Origin: Colwellia sp.
GTDB lineage: Bacteria; Pseudomonadota; Gammaproteobacteria; Enterobacterales; Alteromonadaceae
DNA length: 64,000 bases
NCBI GenBank assembly: GCA_029938115.1
Contig: JAPYOP010000018.1
Location: 1-64,000 of the forward strand
Reading direction: 5' to 3'
This document shows, piece by piece, positions 8,364 to 16,523 of the stretch. The notes under the pieces were generated by a model. That model was not told the DNA's origin. It worked only from the letters and a program-made list of their open reading frames with translations, and ran no database searches. Numbering within the stretch: the stretch's first letter is position 1; every line of letters starts with the position of its first letter. The position numbers and the translations under genes are program-made.

Positions 8364-8653
8364 TACACGCTCTTTGCCATCAGGAGAATGTGCGACCTGC
8401 ATTTTCTAATTAGTAACATCCCTGTAACGTCATGGCACCGCGACATACGACCGCCAAGGATGGTGGAAGTGTAGTTTTTGCAGGAGCAAAAAACTACCCG
8501 TTCGTCCTTACACGCTCTTTGCCATCAGGAGAATGTGTGTCCTGCATTCTCTAATTAGTTACATCCCTATAACGACATGGCACTGCGACATACGACCGCC
8601 AAGGATGGCGGAAGTGTAGTTTTTGCAGGAGCAAAAAACTACCCGTTCGTCCT
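8364..8653. repeat. Two tandem 145-bp repeats with AGGA-looped hairpins
   Basis: Copy 1 (8364-8508) and copy 2 (8509-8653) have exactly the same length and differ at about 8 positions. Each contains two hairpins, CCGCCA-AGGA-TGGCGG (perfect in copy 2) and GTAGTTTTTGC-AGGA-GCAAAAAACTAC, plus a third GGA in CATCAGGAGAATG. No convincing gene is present in 8345-8731. The element fills the gap between the RpiR gene and the terminator of the TonB receptor. It may be a dispersed family in this genome. Confidence 0.85.
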
Positions 8654-8663
8654 GAACATAAAA

Positions 8664-8694
8664 AAAGAGGTTATGCGGAAAACATAACCTCTTT
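8664..8694 (-). terminator. Terminator of the second TonB receptor gene
   Basis: The 12-bp stem AAAGAGGTTATG / CATAACCTCTTT has a 7-nt loop and, read on the minus strand, ends in a run of seven T. It lies 38 bp past the stop codon at 8732. Confidence 0.9.
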
Positions 8695-8731
8695 ACTCTA
8701 CGTGTGTTTATTTAAAATTTATCTTGCTAGT

Positions 8732-11182
8732 TTAGAAAGCGTAAGACATACCTAAGTACCAGCTACCACCTTCATAGTTTGCTGCACTTCTACGTGGGTA
8801 TTGTAGACCAACACTTTGACGGTTAGCAAAAGGAGACTCTACTTCACCAATGTAAGTATCTAAAATATTAGACGCACCTAGTTTAAGTCTTAATTCGTCA
8901 TTAACTTGATAGCTCAATTCAGCATCAAGGAAAACTACTGCGTCAATTTCAGAACTTTGGCTACCAGATACAATACCGCCACTTCCATCAGGAGTACCTG
9001 CTATAGTGCCACGCTCATCATAATGTGAACCATAGAAGTTAGCACGAACCATTAAGTTCCAATCATCACCAAAGTTAGTATTAGTAGTTAATACAAATCT
9101 ATGATTAGGGAAGTTATTTTCGATATCTTCAATGGTAGAGTCAGAAACAGGACTTTGACCGTTTACTTGTCTAACACTGGTAACATCAATTTCGTTGTAA
9201 CCATAAGCAAATGCTACGTCAGTTGCCGTTGCGTTATTCCAATCAAAGGTAGATGAAACAACTAGGTCAAAACCTGAATGTTCAACATCAAGTACGTTGG
9301 TATAAAAAGATACCGAACCGAAGTTTGGATCATCAACAGGAATGTTACCCGTACGGTATATACGGTCATCTACAGCAATTTGATAGAAATCAAGCGTTAA
9401 CGTGGTATTATCACCAATATCAGTAGACATACCAACGCTGATGTTAAATGACTCTTCTTCTTTTAGTTCTTGACCACCAAGTGAAATAGCAAGATCTGAC
9501 GTTGCAGGAATCAAGCCTTCTTCTACTTGAGCACCTGTAGTGCCATCAAACGTTGTGATGATAGTACTAACATTTGCTTGGCCTGGAGTAGGAGCATGGA
9601 AACCCGTTGATACGGCGCCGCGAAATGAGAAGTCATCAGTAAGGCTATAGTTACCGGCAACTTTCCAATTAGCTGTGCTACCAAAATCAGAGAAGTCTTC
9701 ATAACGTAAAGCGTATTGCATTAATAGCTCGTCTGTAACATCATGCTCAACATCAATATATACAGCAACGTTATCACGTGCGAATGAGGCAGCATTTTTA
9801 GCTTCAATACCACGCATACCACTTACACCAGCATTTGGTACACCATCAATATCTGAGTAAGAATTAACTTCACCAGCAAGACTGGTATATGTTTCTTCGC
9901 GCCATTCAAAACCATAGGCAAGGTTGAAGTTATCACCAATTGGTGCTGAGAAATCAGCATTAATATTAATTTCTTCTTGTTTGTAACCACCAGTATTAAA
10001 GTTCATTTGATAAACGTCACCACCAGAATTTAAACCTAAGCCTGGGTTAACACTGTTGTTTAAGAAGTAATTCAGTTCATTCGAGCCTGTGCTTACGCTA
10101 AAGTCATAAGTAGTGTCATCAAAAATTTCACCTTTTAAACCAATAATAGCGCTGAAATCGGTTTGGTCACCATCTAAAAATGGAGTAAAACCAACCTCAG
10201 TAAGTTTACCGTCATAACCATCTGCCACTAACGACGCAATAGTTGAATGTCCAGGGTTACGATAGAAGAAGCGGTAACGACCTGAAGTATCAGCATAACT
10301 TAAACGGCTATAAAGTTGTTTATTACCATCAAGTTCAATCCCCATATTAGCAAACATACGCAAGGCTTCAGTTTCTGGACGGCCCCAAGTTTGAGTAAAT
10401 GGCGCATCACCAAAAGGAGAATCAGCACCAACGCCTTCAACACCTGCATCAACTAATGCTTGAGCATCTGGGCGAATAACACCACGTGATAATGCTTCGT
10501 TATCACTGTACTCTAAACTTAAGTTTAAAAAGCCATCGTCACCAAGGGCTAAACCTTTGTTTACAGCTAACTTCATGCTTGACTCGCCTTCATAATGCTG
10601 GCCGTACTGTAGTTCTACAGAGCCGCCTTCTGAGGCATCTTTAGTAACAAAGTTAATAACGCCAGCAATAGCATCTGAGCCATATTGTGAAGCTGCACCG
10701 TCACGAAGTACTTCAACGCGTTTTAAAGCTATCGTTGGGATCATGCCAACATCTGGAGCGTGAGCTCCATTACCAGCGGCTGGTGCGAAAAACTGCACTA
10801 AAGCTGAACGATGACGACGCTTACCATCAACTAAAATTAATGTTTGATCTGATGCTGTACCACGAAGTGAAGTAGGGCGTACAAAAGCACTACCATCACC
10901 TGTTGCAGGTGTTGCAGTATAACTTGGGATAAGTGCTTTTAAGTTATCAGTCATGTCAGCAGTACCGCCAACAGCATTAATATCATCGGCAGAAATAATA
11001 TCTACGGGTACCGGTGAGTCAACGACTGAACGCTCTTTTAAACTACGAGAGCCAATAATTGATATTTTTTCTATGTTGTCATTAGCACCTGGTGCTTGTG
11101 CTGGTTCTTGAGCAAGGGCAGCTGAACTTGCTGCTCCTAGCAATACTGGAACTAGGACTGCTTTTATTGTTTTATTTTTCAT
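8732..11182 (-). CDS. TonB-dependent outer-membrane receptor without STN domain
   Basis: An 816-residue receptor with signal peptide (MKNKTIKAVLVPVLLGAASSA, then ALA-QE), a TonB-box-like segment (IEKISIIGS) and plug domain with TLILVDGKRRHRS and VEVLRDGAASQYGSDAIAG. A 22-strand-type barrel follows, ending in aromatic Phe (LGMSYAF). It should import a large substrate across the outer membrane using TonB energy; the ligand is not evident. Its plug is closely related to that of the receptor at 11641-14493, implying duplication. Directly upstream and in frame lies the decayed end of an STN domain, so this copy has lost signalling ability and gained a new start with its own signal peptide. Confidence 0.93.
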   Translation of the reverse strand: MKNKTIKAVLVPVLLGAASSAALAQEPAQAPGANDNIEKISIIGSRSLKERSVVDSPVPVDIISADDINAVGGTADMTDNLKALIPSYTATPATGDGSAFVRPTSLRGTASDQTLILVDGKRRHRSALVQFFAPAAGNGAHAPDVGMIPTIALKRVEVLRDGAASQYGSDAIAGVINFVTKDASEGGSVELQYGQHYEGESSMKLAVNKGLALGDDGFLNLSLEYSDNEALSRGVIRPDAQALVDAGVEGVGADSPFGDAPFTQTWGRPETEALRMFANMGIELDGNKQLYSRLSYADTSGRYRFFYRNPGHSTIASLVADGYDGKLTEVGFTPFLDGDQTDFSAIIGLKGEIFDDTTYDFSVSTGSNELNYFLNNSVNPGLGLNSGGDVYQMNFNTGGYKQEEININADFSAPIGDNFNLAYGFEWREETYTSLAGEVNSYSDIDGVPNAGVSGMRGIEAKNAASFARDNVAVYIDVEHDVTDELLMQYALRYEDFSDFGSTANWKVAGNYSLTDDFSFRGAVSTGFHAPTPGQANVSTIITTFDGTTGAQVEEGLIPATSDLAISLGGQELKEEESFNISVGMSTDIGDNTTLTLDFYQIAVDDRIYRTGNIPVDDPNFGSVSFYTNVLDVEHSGFDLVVSSTFDWNNATATDVAFAYGYNEIDVTSVRQVNGQSPVSDSTIEDIENNFPNHRFVLTTNTNFGDDWNLMVRANFYGSHYDERGTIAGTPDGSGGIVSGSQSSEIDAVVFLDAELSYQVNDELRLKLGASNILDTYIGEVESPFANRQSVGLQYPRRSAANYEGGSWYLGMSYAF

Positions 11183-11409
11183 TGTTGTTATTCCTCTATA
11201 GTGTTTATCAACTTGAATGCTCAGTTGACCAGAGTTATTAACAACAGCAATTAGGCCAGGGTCTTTTAATATTTTTTTTAGACCGTTGCTTACTGAATAA
11301 TAGCATTTTGCATAAATTCTATTACCGCTTTATCAGCTCGTTGTTTGTCAATATCAAATCGCATCAAGTTATCAGCATTGGCATATAGAGTTACTATTAT
11401 CATTGTCAT
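11183..11409 (-). pseudogene. Decayed STN signalling domain upstream of the second receptor
   Basis: Read on the minus strand, the segment starts with ATG at 11409 and gives MTMIIVTLYANADNLMRFDI, then DKQRADKAVIEFMQ, closely matching the first 35 residues of the STN receptor at 14493. A deletion of about 25 codons with a frameshift follows. Then NGLKKILKDPGLIAVVNNSG and QLSIQV continue in the reading frame of the receptor at 11182, right up to its ATG. An in-frame TAA near 11330 blocks read-through from the N-terminal part. It is the fossil of an STN domain that once belonged to the second receptor. Confidence 0.85.
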
Positions 11410-11640
11410 GATGAAGACAGCTCAACGTAACAGGTTATGGCTAGCTAATAACCGAAGCAGACGAAATTGCTTTCGTCAACTGCGCAGTATTAGTAAACAA
11501 GTGAGCGAGAAAAATCCTCTATAGTTTTTTAATTAATTTAGAATCATCTAAATTAATTAAATGAGCAGCAGGTTATAAGTGTATTTTAAGGAAGGGTTTA
11601 CTTAATTAGGAAAGACTTAGTTAACGTGTATAAGGTTTTA
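11410..11640 (-). other. Leader region homologous to that of the STN receptor
   Basis: 11410 to about 11560 aligns with 14494 to about 14640, including a shared TATAGAGGATTT block and a 60-bp frame (11441-11500) that ends at the same place in both copies. 11561-11640 is AT-rich and shows no gene. The region probably carries the promoter and 5' leader of the second receptor transcript. Confidence 0.6.
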
Positions 11641-14493
11641 CTAGAACTTATATTCAGCACCAGCATAGTAAAATGTACCATTAAAACCAAACGGGGCAGA
11701 GCGGCGAGAGTAGGTAAATACGCCAGGGCTATCTACAATGATGTTACCACTGTCATCAACAATACTTCCTGTTCTTGAATTACCAATGTTATTTTTGTCT
11801 GGATAAACATCAAATAAATTATTACCGCCTATATTAAACGATAAATGGTCAGTCATTTGATAACTAACGCGTAAATCAGTTAATAGCTCTGGGCTATAGG
11901 TTTGTCTACCGCCATCTGTTATCGTGTATTCGCCATAACGGTTAAAGGCTAAGTTAACGGTGAAATTATCAATTTGGTAAAAAGCACTCAAACTTATGCG
12001 ATCTTGTGGTTGCCATTCTTCAATGATCGAAATATCTTGCCCTGAAAAAATCAGCTTAGGAGGTATATCACCTAAGGCACTATTCTCAGGTGTGAAAATA
12101 TTGACTACATTAGTTTCAGTGAAGTTAGCTGCAAAGGTTAAATCTAAATCACCATTGAGTACTTTTGTATTCCATGTTGCAATAATATCAATACCTTGAG
12201 TTTCAGTGTCAGCACCATTTAAGAAAAGTTGCCCTTTACCAGCCCCCGCTGTTGCTAAGTTAGCGTCCAATGCAGGGGATAAACCAGTGCCAAGCTTATT
12301 ACTGATTACTATGCGATCGTCAATATCAATTGAATACCAATCAATGGTTAAATTTATATTATCGCTAAGTTGAATAACAGTACCTAAGCTTAAGTTAGTT
12401 GCTTCTTCTTCTTTTAGTTCAGGAATGCCAATGGCCTTTGCTAAAGTTGAATCATTGCGGAATGTTCCTACTTGTACCGCAATTTGATCACCGGTTGGAT
12501 CTTCAGGATTAGTTATGAATTGAGTACTGATATTATTAAAGTATAACTGCTGCATTGATGGTGCTCGAAAACCTGTACTCATGGCTCCACGAATTGCTAT
12601 ATCTTCAGATACAGACCAGTTGGCAGCTAGCTTAAAGTTGGAACTGGCACCAAAACCGTCATAATCATCGTAACGAACTGCACCACTAACAATTAAGTGT
12701 TCAGTTACCTCCATTTCAGCATCAGCATAAAATGAGAATACATTTCGTGTTTCATCAACTCTTGATACTGGACTTATTCCGCCAAAACCTTGAGTGCCAG
12801 CATCGCTATCGGTTGGAAATAAACTTGCACCAAAAACGGTGTCATAATCTCTAAAAGAATACTCATCACCAGAGGTTACTTTATAAAAATCAGTACGAAT
12901 TTCAGCTCCTAATGCTAAAGAAAATATTTCGAAATCTTGAGTATAATCAAGATTTAATGTTGATAAGGCTAACTCTAAACCATACGCAAAAGCTTGACGA
13001 GGTATTGAGTTTCGTATTTCATCGGCTGTTATATCAGCAATAGAGCCATCTGAGTTATATTGCAATGCGTTGGCAAAAGATGAATTGATAGTATCGTTAG
13101 TGGTGTAGTCAATATTGTTTTGACCATAAGTGTATGAGAAGTCTAAGTTTGCACCATTTTCAAGTGCAGTTTGATAACCCAAGCTATAAGAAAAATCTTC
13201 GATGTTTGAATTGATTTTAGGTAAAAAGCCGGCAGGAATAGTCGCATCACCATCTTGTAATGGCGCATTACCCTCTATATTAGCATTGTGGCGGAAGAAG
13301 GCTGCGGATTCATTATCACGCTTTGAATAGGTAATAAAGCCATATAATTCGCTGTTACCTAACTCATATCTTGTATTAACGGTTAAACCTAATTGACTTG
13401 AGTCGGCATCACCAATTATAAAAGTATTACGTGTAGCCGTCGCTTCACGCGGGTCACCTAATAACATGTTGCCATTGGCTAATTCACTACAACCAGAAAA
13501 TTGACATGAACCATGCAAACCCGCTCTATTAGTATAACTTCTGTCACGAATGTTTAATGTGGCGTTTAAGAAACCATTATCGCCAAAAGAAAACCCTTTA
13601 GAGATATCTATATTGGTAGTTTCACCATCACCTTTTGAATTTTCGCCGTAAGAGACTGAGACTTTACCACCTTCACTTGCGTCATTTAAGACAATATTAA
13701 TAACACCGGCAATAGCATCTGAACCATATTGTGCAGCGGCACCATCGCGTAAAACTTCAATTCGTTTAATGGATGAAGCCGGTATAGCATTCATGTCAGT
13801 GCCAGCAGTACCACGACCTACAGAGGTGTTTATATGTATTAAACTGGCTTGGTGACGGCGTTTGCCATTAATAAGCACTAATGTTTGATCTGGTCCTAAG
13901 CCTCGTAAAGTAGCAGGGCGTAGTGCATCGGTGCCATCACTAATTGACGAGCTAGAAAAGTTAAAAGAAGGCGCTATAGCCTGTAGCATTCTACCGACTT
14001 CGGTTTGACCTGTATTAGCTAAAGCTTCAGCTGATAGGATGTCTACGGGGACAGGAAGATCATTTGATGAGCGTCCAGCAACACGACTACCAATTATAAA
14101 TATTTTTTCAACTTCTTGTTCAGCGGCTTGAGCGTAGATTGATTGGTTGGCAGTTTCTGATTCAATTGGAATTATGGCTGATTGTATCGCTTCGTTTTTT
14201 CTTGTTGTTATTTCGTTATTATACGTATCAACTTTAATGCTCAGTTGACCCGAGTTATTAACAACAGCGATTAAGCCTGAATCTTTTAGTAATTTTTTTA
14301 AGCCTGAGTTTACAGAGTGATAACCTTTTAATTCATTTGCTTGGTGCTTTTTGGTTAAATCAAATGAAAAAATAATGGTTTGATTTGCTTTTTGAGCAAA
14401 TGCAATTAAAGCTTTATCAGCTCGTTGTTTGTTAATATCAAAGCGTATCAAACTGTCAGCACTAGCATTGAAAGTTAACAACATCATTGTCAT
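11641..14493 (-). CDS. FecA-like TonB-dependent receptor with N-terminal STN domain
   Basis: A receptor of 950 residues from ATG 14493. After a short hydrophobic leader (MTMMLLTFNASA) comes an STN domain (about residues 14-95, IRFDINKQRADKALIAFAQK). Such domains contact FecR-type anti-sigma proteins in the periplasm. Plug motifs follow (TLVLINGKRRHQAS, IEVLRDGAAAQYGSDAIAG), then a barrel ending in YKF. The signal peptide from ATG is unusually short. The frame stays open upstream to about 14610 with a hydrophobic, basic stretch. A CTG at 14592 preceded by AGAGGA six bases away is a possible true start; no ATG, GTG or TTG exists there. It lies downstream of fecI- and fecR-like genes, so it is both cargo receptor and signal transmitter. 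Ligand unknown. Confidence 0.92.
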   Translation of the reverse strand: MTMMLLTFNASADSLIRFDINKQRADKALIAFAQKANQTIIFSFDLTKKHQANELKGYHSVNSGLKKLLKDSGLIAVVNNSGQLSIKVDTYNNEITTRKNEAIQSAIIPIESETANQSIYAQAAEQEVEKIFIIGSRVAGRSSNDLPVPVDILSAEALANTGQTEVGRMLQAIAPSFNFSSSSISDGTDALRPATLRGLGPDQTLVLINGKRRHQASLIHINTSVGRGTAGTDMNAIPASSIKRIEVLRDGAAAQYGSDAIAGVINIVLNDASEGGKVSVSYGENSKGDGETTNIDISKGFSFGDNGFLNATLNIRDRSYTNRAGLHGSCQFSGCSELANGNMLLGDPREATATRNTFIIGDADSSQLGLTVNTRYELGNSELYGFITYSKRDNESAAFFRHNANIEGNAPLQDGDATIPAGFLPKINSNIEDFSYSLGYQTALENGANLDFSYTYGQNNIDYTTNDTINSSFANALQYNSDGSIADITADEIRNSIPRQAFAYGLELALSTLNLDYTQDFEIFSLALGAEIRTDFYKVTSGDEYSFRDYDTVFGASLFPTDSDAGTQGFGGISPVSRVDETRNVFSFYADAEMEVTEHLIVSGAVRYDDYDGFGASSNFKLAANWSVSEDIAIRGAMSTGFRAPSMQQLYFNNISTQFITNPEDPTGDQIAVQVGTFRNDSTLAKAIGIPELKEEEATNLSLGTVIQLSDNINLTIDWYSIDIDDRIVISNKLGTGLSPALDANLATAGAGKGQLFLNGADTETQGIDIIATWNTKVLNGDLDLTFAANFTETNVVNIFTPENSALGDIPPKLIFSGQDISIIEEWQPQDRISLSAFYQIDNFTVNLAFNRYGEYTITDGGRQTYSPELLTDLRVSYQMTDHLSFNIGGNNLFDVYPDKNNIGNSRTGSIVDDSGNIIVDSPGVFTYSRRSAPFGFNGTFYYAGAEYKF

Positions 14494-14640
14494 ATTTATG
14501 AAAATGTGAAATAACCATTTAGGCTTAGCTGATAACCGAAACAGACGACATTGTTTTAGCCAACTGTGCAGTATTAATAAACAAGTGAGCAGGAGAAATC
14601 CTCTATAGTTTTTTAATTATTTTAGAATAATCTAAATTAA
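14494..14640 (-). other. Conserved receptor leader with possible non-AUG start or leader peptide
   Basis: This block is shared with 11410-11560. It contains AGAGGA (14599-14604), a CTG in frame with the receptor (14592), and a 19-codon TTG-initiated frame (14584-14525) that is also open, with the same stop position, in the other copy. Either an N-terminal extension of the signal peptide or a leader peptide would explain the conservation; recent duplication alone is the null explanation. Confidence 0.45.
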
Positions 14641-14653
14641 GCCAAATAGAGAC

Positions 14654-14682
14654 AAATAGCCAGTAAAAAGTACTGGTTATTT
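14654..14682 (-). terminator. Hairpin between fecR-like and receptor genes
   Basis: AAATAGCCAGTA / TACTGGTTATTT pair (one G-T) around a 5-nt loop. No strong T run follows on the minus strand, so it may be an attenuator or mRNA-stabilising hairpin rather than a full terminator. Confidence 0.5.
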
Positions 14683-14723
14683 GTTGAAAAAATAAGAGAA
14701 AATGTATATTTAAAAGAGAAGGG

Positions 14724-15794
14724 TTATTCAGCTAAAGCAAGAAAGATTGTGCTATCAGCACTTTTGGTATAATTAATATTAAAGTTACTATTTAGTGATG
14801 ATAATAAACCATCAACATCGTTGGCTTTAAAATAGCCGGATACTTTCATATTAGCCATTTTTGGATCTAATATTTTAAAACGACTTGAAGTGTATCGGCT
14901 CACTTCAATTAACGCTTTTGATAAAGGCTCACCATCAAAAATCAGCATGCCTTGTTGCCAAGCTAAATCACGTTGTACTTGATCAAGAGACACTTTTTTT
15001 ACCGGTGTTTCAGTATGTCTAGCAATAACCGCTTTCTCACCAGAAGTAACTAAAATCCCCGGTAACTCTGATCTTTTTGTATTTTCATTTGTTGTTAATA
15101 ACGTATGTTTAATCACTGCTAATGCTTCACTCGCTTTGGTGATCAAAACTCTACCTTCTGTAACCATTAATTCCATTTCGTGGTTATCACTTTTCTGAAC
15201 ATTAAAAATGGTACCTAATGCGGTGAAAGATTTGTCGCCTGAGGTAACCGTAAATGGACGAGATTTATCTTTCGCAACATCAAATCTGGCTTCGCCTTGT
15301 ACTAAGGTTAATTGGCGAAAAGAAGCGGTATAAGCAACTTCAACAATACTATTTGTATTTAATTGAATATGAGTACCATCACTCATAGTAAAGCTATTTT
15401 GTTCACCAATAGGCGTTTTAAAGGTTTGTGTTTGCGTTAAGGCTTGTTCGTTTAATGAAGGTAAAAAGGGTAAAAATGATCTATCGAGTAAAGCATTTGT
15501 AGAAAATAAAGAGACAATGGCAACACTAGCAGCTAAAGCTATTGCTGCAAATCTATGGGTTGATTTTTTAATCTTTTCTAATGGGAATAATCCGCTTAAT
15601 TCATTAAGCACAGAAATATCATCCCAATACGAAGCCATTTCTAATAAGGTACTGTGATGCGTGGTATTTTGATTGCACCAAATTACCAGTTCTCTTTTTT
15701 CTGTTTGAGACAAACCACGATCCATACGACTTATCCAAAGACAAGCTTGCTCTTGAATTTGTTCTCTGGTGTGAAATTGACTTACATTACTCAT
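14724..15794 (-). CDS. FecR-like anti-sigma factor / surface-signal transducer
   Basis: A 356-residue protein in the FecR layout. It has a cytoplasmic N-terminal DUF4880-type segment (about 1-55, EQACLWISRMDRGLSQTEKR), one membrane span (about 82-104), a periplasmic FecR domain (about 125-220, FTMSDGTHIQLNTNSIVEV and RPFTVTSGDKSFTALGTIFN) and a C-terminal STN-like DUF4974 part (about 270-350). In known systems the C-terminus senses the receptor STN domain and the N-terminus controls the ECF sigma factor. It lies 34 bp downstream of the sigma gene and upstream of the STN receptor, the standard order. Confidence 0.92.
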   Translation of the reverse strand: MSNVSQFHTREQIQEQACLWISRMDRGLSQTEKRELVIWCNQNTTHHSTLLEMASYWDDISVLNELSGLFPLEKIKKSTHRFAAIALAASVAIVSLFSTNALLDRSFLPFLPSLNEQALTQTQTFKTPIGEQNSFTMSDGTHIQLNTNSIVEVAYTASFRQLTLVQGEARFDVAKDKSRPFTVTSGDKSFTALGTIFNVQKSDNHEMELMVTEGRVLITKASEALAVIKHTLLTTNENTKRSELPGILVTSGEKAVIARHTETPVKKVSLDQVQRDLAWQQGMLIFDGEPLSKALIEVSRYTSSRFKILDPKMANMKVSGYFKANDVDGLLSSLNSNFNINYTKSADSTIFLALAE

Positions 15795-15828
15795 CGATTT
15801 ACTCGTTTACTTTACTGAATTCATTAGT

Positions 15829-16419
15829 TTATTTATTGGCAGTATTTTTTACTCTAGCACTTACTGTTTTAGAAGCTTTCTTCGTCATTGAGTTTTGACC
15901 AGCGTTATAGTGCATTTGTTCCATATATTGTACACTTTTTAATAGCCCTTTCGCTACATGCTTTTCAACTGTACTTTCACTTAACTGTAAATATTGCGCT
16001 ATTTCTTTTTGGCTAAGACCATATACTTTCTTTAAAATGAAACATTTACGCACTGATCCGGAAAGTTGATCAGTAGCTCGACAAAAAGCTAAAAAACGTT
16101 CCTTAGATTCATAATCGTCTTCAAAAAGGTTGCTACTTAATTCAACAGGTGGCTCAACAAAATCCTCTATAGAATCATTAAATTTGTTATCCCATTTGGC
16201 ATTATGATTGAACGCGATATTTTTGGCAGTTTTAAGCATGTAGCTTTTAGCATACTTAATTTCTTGTTTTAAGTTTGCTTCATAGCTACGAACAAAAGTT
16301 TCTTGCACGATGTCATCGATGTCATCAGGTTTAACAATACGACTGATATAACCTTTGATCGTATTTTGGTAACTGATAAAAACATCGGTAAATGTATTTT
16401 TATTAATTTTCTTGCTCAT
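15829..16419 (-). CDS. FecI-like ECF sigma factor
   Basis: About 196 residues. Sigma region 2 (FTDVFISYQNTIKGYISRIV, DDIDDIVQETFVRSYE) and region 4 (LSGSVRKCFILKKVYGLSQK, then EIAQYLQLSESTVEKHVAKG) are clear, with no other domains apart from a basic tail. It should direct RNA polymerase to the receptor genes when the FecR protein signals. I place the start at MSKKINK; an upstream ATG at 16431 adds four residues and neither has a good ribosome site. A sigma-70-type promoter lies just upstream (16452-16481). The unusually long basic C-terminus (KKASKTVSARVKNTANK) is not part of the sigma fold. Confidence 0.9.
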   Translation of the reverse strand: MSKKINKNTFTDVFISYQNTIKGYISRIVKPDDIDDIVQETFVRSYEANLKQEIKYAKSYMLKTAKNIAFNHNAKWDNKFNDSIEDFVEPPVELSSNLFEDDYESKERFLAFCRATDQLSGSVRKCFILKKVYGLSQKEIAQYLQLSESTVEKHVAKGLLKSVQYMEQMHYNAGQNSMTKKASKTVSARVKNTANK

Positions 16420-16451
16420 TATTAACAGCATTAAAAGTAATTACTGCCTTT

Positions 16452-16481
16452 AGTGTACCCATTATTTAACTAGATTTTCAA
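16452..16481 (-). promoter_or_regulatory. Sigma-70-like promoter of the ECF sigma gene
   Basis: On the minus strand, TTGAAA (-35) and TACACT (-10) are separated by 18 bp, about 33 bp before the sigma start. This would let the sigma/FecR genes be expressed independently of the kinase gene upstream. Confidence 0.5.
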
Positions 16482-16523
16482 TCACTTTATTTGCATAAAT
16501 ATATATTTATATTTTTTAAAGGT

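Noticed and set aside
8364-8653. CRISPR-like array from tandem repetition
   Set aside because: There are only two 145-bp units placed back to back with no spacers and no cas genes nearby.
9000-11100. Long antisense frames within the receptor genes and other large genes
   Set aside because: They follow codon bias of the sense gene, lack ribosome sites and show no recognisable protein features.
11380-11409. Fur-box-like string ATTATCATTGTCAT upstream of the second receptor
   Set aside because: It is explained as the decayed start of the STN coding region, and the palindromic symmetry expected of a Fur site is poor.
16482-16523. AT-rich palindrome ATAAATATATATTTAT as a terminator of the kinase gene
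   Set aside because: The stem has no GC pairs and no distinct T run, so termination cannot be claimed.
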